DNA of 64,000 nt from Devosia rhizoryzae (GTDB lineage: Bacteria > Pseudomonadota > Alphaproteobacteria > Rhizobiales > Devosiaceae), in NCBI RefSeq assembly GCF_016698665.1, contig NZ_CP068046.1, forward strand, positions 1,922,001 to 1,986,000, given 5' to 3'. Shown in pieces: positions 1-7,952 of the stretch. The position numbers and the translations under genes were made by a program. Each line of letters opens with the position of its first letter. The first letter of the stretch is position 1. A model generated the notes under the pieces. That model did not search any database and was not told where the DNA came from. It was given only the letters and a program-made list of their open reading frames with translations.

Positions 1-1
1 G

Positions 2-298
2 GTGGCGGCCGGGTGGTCGCCCAGCGTCCGGCTGTTCGAGGCGGGTGCCTGCGGCACGCCGCTCATCAGCGATATTTGGACGGGACTAGACCAGATGTTC
101 CCGGCGGACTCGATCGTTCTGGCCCGGACATCGGACGACGTGGTTCGCACGCTGGAGCAAACCACGGCATCCGAGCGCAACGCCATGGCGGCTTCGGCAC
201 GGCGCTATGTGCTGGCGGAGCATACTGGGACAGCGCGTGCGGGTGAGCTTTTGTCCATGCTCGGTCATGAACGATCGACCATCCGCCCCTCGGCCTGA
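2..298 (+). CDS. Glycosyltransferase C-terminus (partial, runs off left edge)
   Basis: Only the last ~98 codons are visible and the gene enters from outside the window, so the true start is not seen. The stretch [13 protein letters not shown] followed by GLDQMFP resembles the nucleotide-sugar-binding segment near the C-terminus of GT-B/CgeB-like glycosyltransferases (E-x-x-A-x-G-T-P). The next gene, 11 bp downstream, is a nucleotide-sugar epimerase/decarboxylase, which fits a polysaccharide or glycoconjugate synthesis operon. Family is a motif-level call; acceptor and donor sugars cannot be judged. Confidence 0.6.
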   Translation: MAAGWSPSVRLFEAGACGTPLISDIWTGLDQMFPADSIVLARTSDDVVRTLEQTTASERNAMAASARRYVLAEHTGTARAGELLSMLGHERSTIRPSA

Positions 299-309
299 AA
301 GGCGAACGC

Positions 310-1323
310 ATGAGTGCAGAACGAAAGACGGTCTTGGTGGCGGGTGGCGCCGGCTTTGTGGGCTCGCATCTTTGCGATGCACTGCTGGCGGACGGGCACC
401 GGGTCATCTGCGTCGACAATTTCCAGACCGGTTCGGCGCGCAATGTCGAGGCATTAGAAAACCATCCGGCGTTCAGCCTGATCGAGGCGGATATCTGTGA
501 GGTCTTCGCGGTCGAGGGGAAGATCGATCAGGTCTACAACCTCGCCTGCCCGGCTTCGCCGCCGCAATATCAGGCGGATCCGATCCACACGATGATGACC
601 AGCGTCGTGGGCACGGCTAATCTGCTCAAGCTTGCCGAGCAGCATGGCGCGAGTTTCCTCCAGGCGTCGACCAGCGAGGTCTATGGCGATCCCGAGCAGC
701 ATCCGCAGCAGGAGGATTACTGGGGCAACGTCAATTGCACAGGTCCGCGTGCCTGCTATGACGAGGGCAAACGGGCGGCGGAGACGCTGTGCTTCGATAT
801 GCTGCGCATGGGCCGCGTCGATGCGCGGGTGGTGCGGATTTTCAATACGTACGGTCCGCGCATGAGCCCGGATGACGGACGCATTGTTTCCAACCTGATC
901 GTCCAGGCGCTGCGTGGGGACGACCTCACGATCTATGGCACAGGCGAGCAGACGCGTTCCTTCTGCTATGTCAGCGATCTTGTGGCGGGGCTCGTGGCGC
1001 TGATGAATGTTGCGCCCAATCCGGGCAAGCCGGTCAATGTCGGCAATCCGGGCGAGTTCACCATAGCCGAGCTTGCCGACCTGGTTCTGGAAATGACGGA
1101 GAGCCGTTCGAAGCTCATCCATCTCCCCCTGCCCGTGGACGATCCGCAGCGTCGCCGCCCGGATATCAGCCGGGCCAAGGAGGTGCTGGGCTGGGAGCCG
1201 CGCGTGCCGCTTTCCGAGGGCTTGGCAATGACTATCCCCTGGTTTGCCGGTCAGTTGCGAAGCAATCCGGCGGTAAAAGGCAGGTCGCAGCACGCTTCGG
1301 CGGTGGTCGCGGCGCCGGCATAA
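310..1323 (+). CDS. UDP-glucuronate decarboxylase-like NAD-dependent epimerase
   Basis: 337-residue extended short-chain dehydrogenase. The N-terminus carries the NAD-binding [15 protein letters not shown] motif and the catalytic YDEGK motif (Tyr-x-x-x-Lys) lies near the middle. The pattern [12 protein letters not shown] and the [10 protein letters not shown] segment are characteristic of UDP-xylose synthase/UDP-glucuronate decarboxylases (UDP-glucuronate to UDP-xylose), and the length is as expected for the bacterial enzyme. It follows the partial glycosyltransferase and probably feeds it a pentose nucleotide sugar. dTDP-glucose dehydratase or UDP-glucose 4-epimerase is less likely from the motifs. 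Confidence 0.85.
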   Translation: MSAERKTVLVAGGAGFVGSHLCDALLADGHRVICVDNFQTGSARNVEALENHPAFSLIEADICEVFAVEGKIDQVYNLACPASPPQYQADPIHTMMTSVVGTANLLKLAEQHGASFLQASTSEVYGDPEQHPQQEDYWGNVNCTGPRACYDEGKRAAETLCFDMLRMGRVDARVVRIFNTYGPRMSPDDGRIVSNLIVQALRGDDLTIYGTGEQTRSFCYVSDLVAGLVALMNVAPNPGKPVNVGNPGEFTIAELADLVLEMTESRSKLIHLPLPVDDPQRRRPDISRAKEVLGWEPRVPLSEGLAMTIPWFAGQLRSNPAVKGRSQHASAVVAAPA

Positions 1324-1337
1324 TTCTTTGGCATTCG

Positions 1338-1361
1338 TTAACGCCGGTTAATTGACGTTAA
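1338..1361. promoter_or_regulatory. Three TTAA boxes at exact 10-bp spacing
   Basis: TTAA occurs at 1338, 1348 and 1358, each separated by six bases (one helical turn apart), just upstream of the small gene at 1406. The alphaproteobacterial master regulator CtrA recognises TTAA-N7-TTAA; here the spacer is six, so this is only a near match. A TTGACG at 1352-1357 could serve as a -35 element. No function is shown. Confidence 0.3.
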
Positions 1362-1405
1362 AGCTTTCCGCTTCCATGCTGTGTGCGCGGCGGAGGACTT
1401 CAACA

Positions 1406-1636
1406 ATGGAACGAGTATCCCAAGTTCTGGACGTTACGATCGAGCAGGACGGACAACGTCATCACGCGAGTTATTACGTTGAGCGTGACGTTATTCATGC
1501 ACAGATCGAGGGCAAGGTGATGGAGATGCCACTTGGCCGGAAACCCGCGGCCGAGACGGTCAAAGGTCTTCTATCCGGCTTCTGGATTCAGCGTACCCGT
1601 CAGCTTCGGCACGTGAGTGCCTGGGCCGGCAAGTAG
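1406..1636 (+). CDS. Small hypothetical protein (76 aa)
   Basis: The reading frame is open from 1352, but the ATG at 1406 is preceded by GGAGG at 1392-1396, an ideal ribosome site, so the start is placed there. The product begins MERVSQVLDVTIEQDG, is predicted soluble and ends shortly after a basic stretch (FWIQRTRQLRH). No family recognised. It stands alone between the epimerase and another small protein, with TTAA-rich DNA upstream. Confidence 0.6.
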   Translation: MERVSQVLDVTIEQDGQRHHASYYVERDVIHAQIEGKVMEMPLGRKPAAETVKGLLSGFWIQRTRQLRHVSAWAGK

Positions 1637-1705
1637 CGAACGAACTGGGCGCCAGCGCATTATCCTGCGACAGGCACCACAGAGTGCCGCAACAGGAGCG
1701 CACAT

Positions 1706-1966
1706 ATGGCCAAAGTCACCTACGAGATCGTCGAGCATGATGGCGGCTTCGCCTACAAGGTCGGCGATGTGTTTTCTGAGACTTTTGCCAGCCATGACGA
1801 AGCGCACCAAGCGGCGGAAAGCGCGGCGCAGCGCCAGCAGCTGAGCGGCGAGGACGAGCAAATCCTTTACGAGGAAGCCGACGGCACCTGGAAGGAAGAA
1901 TTTGCTTCTGGCGGCGACCGTCCAGATGCTGTGGTCGAGGATGAGCTGGAAGACGACACCAACTAG
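1706..1966 (+). CDS. Small acidic protein, DUF2188-like
   Basis: 86 residues starting MAKVTYEIVEHDGGFAYK, with an AGGAG ribosome site about 10 bases upstream. The pattern of a short beta-hairpin (YEIVEHDGGFAYKVGD), a helix rich in Ala/Glu (SHDEAHQAAESAAQRQ) and a further hairpin resembles DUF2188-type small proteins, which have a similar W/Y-x-V...A-x-x-A layout. The C-terminus is strongly acidic (VVEDELEDDTN). Function unknown. Confidence 0.6.
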   Translation: MAKVTYEIVEHDGGFAYKVGDVFSETFASHDEAHQAAESAAQRQQLSGEDEQILYEEADGTWKEEFASGGDRPDAVVEDELEDDTN

Positions 1967-1973
1967 GGGCGGT

Positions 1974-3326
1974 TTAGGCTGCCAAGTGTTGCACCCGGTC
2001 TAGGCCTTGCACCAGGGCGTCGAAGCAGCGGCGATCAATGGCGGTGTCCAGGTCCTGCCGCATGATGTCGAGCGCCGCCGAAACGGACATCGCTTTGCGA
2101 TATGGCCGGTCGGCGGTGAGGGCATCGAAGATATCGGCCGTCGTGACGATGCGGGTTTCGACGTTGATGGCGCCGGCATGGATGCCAAAAGGATAGCCTT
2201 TGCCATCCAGCCGCTCGTGGTGATTGCCCGCTATCGCTGCGGTGTCCTTGAGCGCCGCAATCTTTGAGAGAATGTTGCGGCCCATTTCCGGATGCCGCTT
2301 GATCTCGGCCCATTCATCGGGTTCGGGACGTCCAGCCTTGTCGAGAATGGAGTTTGAGACGCCGAGCTTGCCGATATCATGCAGGAGAGCTGCGCGCCGC
2401 AAGGTGCGCCGGCTGGGCGCGTCGTAGCCGAGCTGTTCGGCGATCAGGTCGGCAAAAAGCGCAACCCGGTCGCTATGACCTGCGGTGAACGGGCTCTTCG
2501 CGTCGACAACCTTTGCGAAACCTGCGGCGATGTCGTCTAGGTAAGACTCATCGATCTCTCGCACCAAGCTTTGCGGCTCAAGCCTTACGACACGTTCGGC
2601 CAGATCATTGCTGCGCATGGCGGCCCAGATGTGCTGCTGACCGGCAAGGCCTTCAAGGGCCTCGACCAGCTTGGGATCGAACCAGCGGCCTGACCGGGCC
2701 CGGGCTTCAGCGATAGCGGCCGTCGCACCACCGCGCATAAAGAAGACGTCCACCACTTGGCTCAGGAGCGCGATGCGGGAGAAAATCGAGATCTCCTCGC
2801 CCACGCGCCGCAGGGGCTGACCGGTGCCGTCCCAATGTTCATCAAGATCGAGGATGCCGTCGGCGACAGCGCCGGAAAACCGCATGGACCTAGCGATGTC
2901 GGCGCCGCGCTGGCAGCGGGTCTCGACCAGTTCGCGGGCAATTTCGCCGCCATTGCGCGCGATGTTGACCATGGCTTGCAGGCGCTCGATCATGCCTGAA
3001 CTGCGTCCGGTATGAGCCACGAGGAACCGCATGACTTCGGGAAGGCGCGTATCCACGAACTTATAGGCGCTTTTGAAGCTCAGATCATCGGTGAGATAGA
3101 GCCGACAGATGCGGGCGGCGTTGGAACTGCAGCCAATGTCCTTGAGCAGAAGCGTGTAATAAAGGTCGGAAAGCTCCTCGGGCGAGAGGCCGATGCGTTC
3201 GCCCAGATGCATGCCGATCCAGCAGCAGCGCAGGCCATGGCCTACCGGCTGCCCCTCGGTGATATCGAGAGCCAGGCTCAGCGCGCCGACGACGTCCGAC
3301 AGGTGAATGGCCTCGATAGCTTGCAT
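1974..3326 (-). CDS. HD-GYP domain protein with degenerate first HD domain
   Basis: Numbered from the ATG at 3326 (450 aa; a TTG six codons upstream is possible). The C-terminal half is a canonical HD-GYP domain: LLHDIGKLG with His316-Asp317, then HHERLDGKGYP with the GYP at 377-379, the signature of cyclic-di-GMP phosphodiesterases. The N-terminal half looks like a second, decayed copy: LLLKDIG replaces the HD with Lys62-Asp63, and DEHWDGTGQP keeps the frame of the GYP loop with GQP. That half is probably regulatory. It is convergent with the small gene before it and divergent from the ArsR gene. Cyclic-di-GMP hydrolysis is inferred from the motif only. Confidence 0.88.
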   Translation of the reverse strand: MQAIEAIHLSDVVGALSLALDITEGQPVGHGLRCCWIGMHLGERIGLSPEELSDLYYTLLLKDIGCSSNAARICRLYLTDDLSFKSAYKFVDTRLPEVMRFLVAHTGRSSGMIERLQAMVNIARNGGEIARELVETRCQRGADIARSMRFSGAVADGILDLDEHWDGTGQPLRRVGEEISIFSRIALLSQVVDVFFMRGGATAAIAEARARSGRWFDPKLVEALEGLAGQQHIWAAMRSNDLAERVVRLEPQSLVREIDESYLDDIAAGFAKVVDAKSPFTAGHSDRVALFADLIAEQLGYDAPSRRTLRRAALLHDIGKLGVSNSILDKAGRPEPDEWAEIKRHPEMGRNILSKIAALKDTAAIAGNHHERLDGKGYPFGIHAGAINVETRIVTTADIFDALTADRPYRKAMSVSAALDIMRQDLDTAIDRRCFDALVQGLDRVQHLAA

Positions 3327-3425
3327 ATTCGTTCCGCTCCGCAAGCCAGCATAAGTAGAAGCCGCTAATATTTCCTTCGATCGCTTTTTGCTTGCCTCTC
3401 AGGTCACTGCACGATACTGAACTAT

Positions 3426-3776
3426 ATGGTTCAGTTTCTGCAAGTCCAGTTCAACACCTCGTTTGCCGCCCTGTCCGATGCCACAAGACGTGGTGTGCTC
3501 GAACAGCTAGGGCGTTCCGACGCTTCCGTCAGCGACCTTGCCGACAGGTTCGGCATGACGCTGACGGGCATGAAGAAGCATATCGGCGTGCTTGAACAGG
3601 CTGGACTGGTCACCACGGAAAAGGTCGGGCGGGTGCGCACATGCCGGCTCGGCAGCAGCCGCCTCGAACGGGAAGTGGAATGGATCGAGCGGTATCGCCA
3701 GCTGTGGGATGCCCGTTTCGACCGGCTGGACAAGGTTGTCGAAGAACTCAAACGCATGGAGCAGACGAATGAATGA
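3426..3776 (+). CDS. ArsR-family transcriptional regulator
   Basis: 116-residue winged-helix protein. The segment FAALSDATRRGVLEQLGR followed by SVSDLADRFGMTLTGMKKHIGVLEQAGLV is the classic ArsR/SmtB N-terminal helix and recognition helix. No metal-binding Cys cluster (ELCVC) is present, as usual for the ArsR subgroup paired with SRPBCC proteins. The last codons overlap the start of the downstream SRPBCC gene by 8 bp, so the two are translationally coupled and the regulator probably controls this pair. Confidence 0.9.
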   Translation: MVQFLQVQFNTSFAALSDATRRGVLEQLGRSDASVSDLADRFGMTLTGMKKHIGVLEQAGLVTTEKVGRVRTCRLGSSRLEREVEWIERYRQLWDARFDRLDKVVEELKRMEQTNE

Positions 3777-4248
3777 TCGACCAGTCGAGGAGCGCACATC
3801 GGTCAAGCGCGTGTCGGACACCGAGGTTGCCGTGACGCGCACCTTCGATGCTCCGGCCCGGATCGTGTTCAAGGCATGGAGCACTGCGGAGCTTTTCGCC
3901 AAGTGGTGGGTGCCCCAATCGCTTGGCGCGCAGTTGCGCTCCTGCCAGATGGATGTGCGCACCGGTGGCACCTACCGCCTTGAATTCGGCGCCGATGCCG
4001 AGAACAGCTTCGCCTTTTTCGGCACCTATACCGACGTTGTCCCATCCGAGCGGATGGTCTGGACCAATGAAGAGGGCGAAAACGGCGCGATCTCCACTGT
4101 GACTTTCGTGGAACGAGACGGCAAGACGCATGTGACCTTCAGCGAAACCTATCCCAGCAAGGAAGCGCTTGAGGCAAATCAGGGCGGGCTCGACGGAGCG
4201 GCAGAACAGTTCGCGCAACTGGACGAGTTGCTGAAGACGCTTTCCTGA
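3769..4248 (+). CDS. SRPBCC (AHSA1-like) domain protein
   Basis: The start at 3769 (ATG inside the end of the ArsR gene) gives 159 residues; the open frame extends upstream but that part has no protein character. The VTRTFDAPARIVFKAWS opening, FAKWWVP motif and GGTYRLEF strand are typical of the START/AHSA1 fold, a hydrophobic-cavity domain often encoded beside an ArsR regulator. Many such proteins are annotated as activators of Hsp90 ATPase homologues, but function is not established for bacterial members. Confidence 0.88.
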   Translation: MNDRPVEERTSVKRVSDTEVAVTRTFDAPARIVFKAWSTAELFAKWWVPQSLGAQLRSCQMDVRTGGTYRLEFGADAENSFAFFGTYTDVVPSERMVWTNEEGENGAISTVTFVERDGKTHVTFSETYPSKEALEANQGGLDGAAEQFAQLDELLKTLS

Positions 4249-4302
4249 CGATTTCGGCAAACCGCGGTTGTGCTCAGCCGCGGTTCGCCCCCTCCCCTCG
4301 CA

Positions 4303-6354
4303 TTACACCGAAGACCTGAGGGCCGCGTTGATGCCGTCCGTCAGCTGTTGTTGATTGAAGGGCTTTGCGAGACGGCCGACGCCGCTCAGATCGATATCCT
4401 CGGGAAATTCGGCATAGCCGCTGGCAAGGATGATCGGCAGCTCGGGCTTGATCAGGCGCACCTTCTGGATCAGCTCGGCACCAGACATGCGAGGCATGGA
4501 GAAGTCGGTGATCATCAGGTCGATGCTCTGGTCGGAGCCAATGATGTCAAGAGCGGCTTTGCCGGACATGGCTTCGATCACTGTATGGCCGAGATCTTCG
4601 ATCATGCCCGCCGTGCTCATGGCGATCAGCGCATCGTCGTCCACAACAAGGATGCGCGCCGCGGCGGCGGCTGCCGGCATTTGGGGAACAACCGGTTCAT
4701 CCAGGTTCATCGCGGGGTGATCCGCCTCGGCTATCGGTAGCAGGATGGTTGCCGTCGTGCCGGTACCAACTTTGCTTTCGAGGGTAAAGGCACCGCCCAG
4801 CTGCAGCACAAGACCGTGGATCATCGAGAGGCCAAGGCCTGTGCCCTTGCCGAGGCCCTTGGTGGAAAAGAACGGCTCGACAGCCCGCCGCAAGGTTTCC
4901 GCATCCATGCCGTTGCCGGTATCGGTGACCCGGAGCCGGGCATAGCCACCGGCAGGCAGATCGGCCTCGCCTGCCTCAAGCTCCACGCGCGCAATATCGA
5001 TGGTGATGGCGCCGCCGTCCGGCATGGCATCACGCGCATTGACCACGAGGTTGAGGATGGCCAGCTCAAACTGGTTGCTGTCGACATCGACAAAGATCGA
5101 GGAGGGGACTGGCTCGATCATGATCTCGACATTTGCAGCGGCGGATTGCTGCATGAGGGGCGAGAGGCCCTGGATCAACTGTCCCAGATCGTGCCGGCTG
5201 ACTGCCAAGTCCTGACGGCGGGCGAAGGCGAGCAGCCGCTGCGTCAATGTCGCGCCGCGCTTCGCGCCTTCGAGCGCGCCCTCGATCAGGCGGGTGGCAC
5301 GCGCATCGTCGCCGACGTGGCGACGCAAGACCTCGAGATTGCCCAGCACCGCCATCAGCAGATTGTTGAAATCATGCGCGACGCCGCCGGTCAGCTGGCC
5401 GATGGACTCGACCTTTTGCGCCTGCAGCAGTTGAGCTTCGGCCTTTTCGCGCTGCTCGACTTCCTTGATCGCGAGTTGATGGGCCTCCTGCAGCGCGGCC
5501 GTGCGTTCCGTGACGCGCCGCTCGAGGCTCTCGTTGACGGCCAATAGCTGCTGCTCGAGAGCCTTCCGATTGGTGATGTCGGAGGAGACGCCGACGATTC
5601 GATGGGGCCGGCCAGAAGTATCCAGCAGGCGGCGACCATGGATCTCGGCCCAGTGATGGGTGCCATCAGGCCAGATGGTGCGATACTCGATGCGATAATC
5701 TTCCCCCTGCTCCACAGTCCGCTGGACGGCCGCTTGCATGCGGCCGGTGTCATCGGGATGAATGCTGGAGATCAGATCGTGGTACTCGAACGGGTCATCG
5801 GGGCTACGGCCAAACGTGGCCTTGCAGGTGGGCGATGCATCAAGCTGCATCCGTTCAAGATCGAGCTCCCAGGTGCCCAGATTGCCAGCGAGCAGGGCAG
5901 TCTTCAGGCGTTCCTGGCTTTCGGCCAGCTCGTTCATGCGTGATCGTGCATCGTATTGCCGGCGGCGCGCGGCATTGGCTGCGCCGGTGATGCTGGCAAA
6001 AGTTGTCGGCCTGAACGGGCGTTCGAGGAAGGTGACGTTGCCCAGCACTTCCAGCAGGCGGGCGGCGAGCGGATTGCGCTCGGGACCCATGCCGGCATGG
6101 GTCAAGACGACGATCGGCAAGTCCGACCAGGCCGGCTGGCTCTTGAGCCATGTCGAGAAGGGACGAAGATCGGTGGTCGCCAACTCTTCTTCGGTGACCA
6201 CGACCATGCTGATATCGTCGCCAAGGCGGGAGACGAGCGTGCCGAGATCGGGCACGGCCAGACAGTCGATACCGGCACCGGCCAGCAGCGACGTCGCAAC
6301 GGACGCGTCTCGGCCGCGCGGGGCGAGGATAAGGGCGTGCGGCGACCGGGTCAC
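4303..6354 (-). CDS. Hybrid histidine kinase (pseudo-receiver, PAS, HisKA, ATPase, receiver)
   Basis: 683 residues. Domain order: residues ~5-125, a receiver-like fold whose phospho-acceptor position reads TEEEL (no Asp) and whose switch Lys is Arg in ERPF; ~148-262, PAS with PAC; a coiled linker ~265-310; HisKA with GGVAHDFNNLL (His327); HATPase with NLVVNARDAMPDGG, DTGNGM and GKGTGLGLS; and C-terminal receiver ~567-680 with Asp617 in MITDFSMP and KPF. It starts at a GTG that overlaps the stop of the upstream KaiC-like gene (GTGA), so the two are made together. The kinase probably reads out the state of the KaiC-like ATPase; the final output is unknown. Confidence 0.92.
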   Translation of the reverse strand: MTRSPHALILAPRGRDASVATSLLAGAGIDCLAVPDLGTLVSRLGDDISMVVVTEEELATTDLRPFSTWLKSQPAWSDLPIVVLTHAGMGPERNPLAARLLEVLGNVTFLERPFRPTTFASITGAANAARRRQYDARSRMNELAESQERLKTALLAGNLGTWELDLERMQLDASPTCKATFGRSPDDPFEYHDLISSIHPDDTGRMQAAVQRTVEQGEDYRIEYRTIWPDGTHHWAEIHGRRLLDTSGRPHRIVGVSSDITNRKALEQQLLAVNESLERRVTERTAALQEAHQLAIKEVEQREKAEAQLLQAQKVESIGQLTGGVAHDFNNLLMAVLGNLEVLRRHVGDDARATRLIEGALEGAKRGATLTQRLLAFARRQDLAVSRHDLGQLIQGLSPLMQQSAAANVEIMIEPVPSSIFVDVDSNQFELAILNLVVNARDAMPDGGAITIDIARVELEAGEADLPAGGYARLRVTDTGNGMDAETLRRAVEPFFSTKGLGKGTGLGLSMIHGLVLQLGGAFTLESKVGTGTTATILLPIAEADHPAMNLDEPVVPQMPAAAAAARILVVDDDALIAMSTAGMIEDLGHTVIEAMSGKAALDIIGSDQSIDLMITDFSMPRMSGAELIQKVRLIKPELPIILASGYAEFPEDIDLSGVGRLAKPFNQQQLTDGINAALRSSV

Positions 6355-7859
6355 AGCGTTAGGTTTGCTCCAGCACCGATCTGAGCCTCTTCGCCCACAA
6401 AGGTCGGCACGCCCCGCAGCACGCCTTGGAAAGCGGTGAGCGGCTGGCCAACGACGAGGCCCCCCTTGCCCATCCAGAATTCACGGATGGTTTCCTCATG
6501 GGCGCTGGTGCGCTTCTTGATGACCGAAACGGCGCGCCGCACCTTGCCCAAAGCTTCGAAGTAGCGGAGGACGATCACCGTGTCGGCGAGATAGGTCACG
6601 TCAACGGGGGATTTCATATCGCCTACCAGGCCATGCTGGGCAACTGTCAGGATCGTCGTTGCGCCCTGACGGTTGAGATACTGCAGGAGTTCATGGATGT
6701 GCAGAATTAGGGCGTTCTCTTGCGGCATGGCGGCCTGGTAGCCGTTGAGGCTGTCGATCATGACGATCTTTGCGCCAAGCCGATCGACGGCCAAACGAAC
6801 CCGGTGGGAGAATTCTCCAGGCGAAAGCTCGGCAGCATCGACCGTTTCGATATGCAGCAGGCCCGAATCCATCATGGCACGAGCATTGATGCCCATTGCC
6901 GCCAACCGTTCCTCGAGGAGCCCAAGCTCTTCGTCGAAGATGAAGGCAACCGCCTTTTCGCCCCGCGCTACTGCGGCGTCGATATATTGGAAGCCGATCG
7001 TGCTCTTGCCGGTACCGGCCGGGCCGATGATCAGGGCGCTGGAGCCAGTTTCAAGGCCGCCGCCGAGGAGCGAGTCGAGTTCGCCCGAGCCGCTGGATAG
7101 GGGTGACCGGCTGAAGGTGGTTTTGTGCTCGGCCGAGATAAGGCGTGGAAAAACTTCGACACCGCCGGTGGCGATGGTGAAATCGTGAAAACCGCTGCGG
7201 AAATGCTGCGCACGATACTTGGCGACCTTGAGCCGCCGACGATCGCCGCCGTATTCAGGCGTGATCTGCTCAAGACGGAGGACGCCGTGAGCAACGCTAT
7301 GCACTGTCTTGTCGCTCGCTTCCGACGTCAGGTCGTCCAATAGAATGACCGTAGCCCCGTTGCGGGCGAAATAGTGTTTGAGGGCTAGGATTTGCCGCCG
7401 GTAACGCAGCGAGCTCTGTGCCAGGAGGCGGATCTCGGAAAGGCTATCGAGCACGACCCGCTTGGGTTTGAGCCGTTCGACTTCGGCGAAGATGGCCTGC
7501 GTCGCTTCCACCAGTTCTAGGTCCGACGAATAGAGAAGCGTCTGTGCCTGTTCGGAGTTAAGCAGCGATTCAGGGGGTACCAGTTCGAATATCTTGATCA
7601 GTGGGCCAAGGTCCCAGCCATGGGACGCTGCGCCGTTGCGCAGCTCATTTTCGGTCTCGGAAAGGGTAATGTAAAGGCCCAACTCGCCGCGCTGCTCGCC
7701 CGCCAGGAGAAATTGCATGGCCACCGTGGTCTTGCCGGTGCCCGGCGTGCCCTCGAGCAAAAACAGGTGCCCTTCACTGAGGCCACCGGCGGTGATGTCA
7801 TCTAGCCCGGCAATACCGAAATTGGCTTTGCCGGACGCGGGGGCGGAAGTGGCGGTCAT
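6351..7859 (-). CDS. kaiC: KaiC-like double RecA-fold ATPase
   Basis: 502 residues with two tandem KaiC domains. Walker A motifs are GTPGTGKTT (37-45) in the first and GPAGTGKST (279-287) in the second. In the first domain the paired catalytic glutamates are Ser67-Glu68 (TLSETENEL); in the second they read Asp309-Glu310. The region that carries the phosphorylated Ser-Thr pair in cyanobacterial KaiC reads VDVTYLADT here, giving Thr422-Tyr423 by eye alignment. No kaiA or kaiB lies nearby. It is the first gene of a two-gene unit with a hybrid kinase. Likely role: ATP-driven timing or signalling scaffold; a true clock function is not implied. Confidence 0.9.
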   Translation of the reverse strand: MTATSAPASGKANFGIAGLDDITAGGLSEGHLFLLEGTPGTGKTTVAMQFLLAGEQRGELGLYITLSETENELRNGAASHGWDLGPLIKIFELVPPESLLNSEQAQTLLYSSDLELVEATQAIFAEVERLKPKRVVLDSLSEIRLLAQSSLRYRRQILALKHYFARNGATVILLDDLTSEASDKTVHSVAHGVLRLEQITPEYGGDRRRLKVAKYRAQHFRSGFHDFTIATGGVEVFPRLISAEHKTTFSRSPLSSGSGELDSLLGGGLETGSSALIIGPAGTGKSTIGFQYIDAAVARGEKAVAFIFDEELGLLEERLAAMGINARAMMDSGLLHIETVDAAELSPGEFSHRVRLAVDRLGAKIVMIDSLNGYQAAMPQENALILHIHELLQYLNRQGATTILTVAQHGLVGDMKSPVDVTYLADTVIVLRYFEALGKVRRAVSVIKKRTSAHEETIREFWMGKGGLVVGQPLTAFQGVLRGVPTFVGEEAQIGAGANLTL

Positions 7860-7952
7860 GTGAGCTCGAAAAGAGGCAGAAAGGCACGGGGGCCTGGTGC
7901 TGCCGCAAGGCTATCTGACCGTTCGCGGGCCGTCCAGCGCAACACTCGTCGA

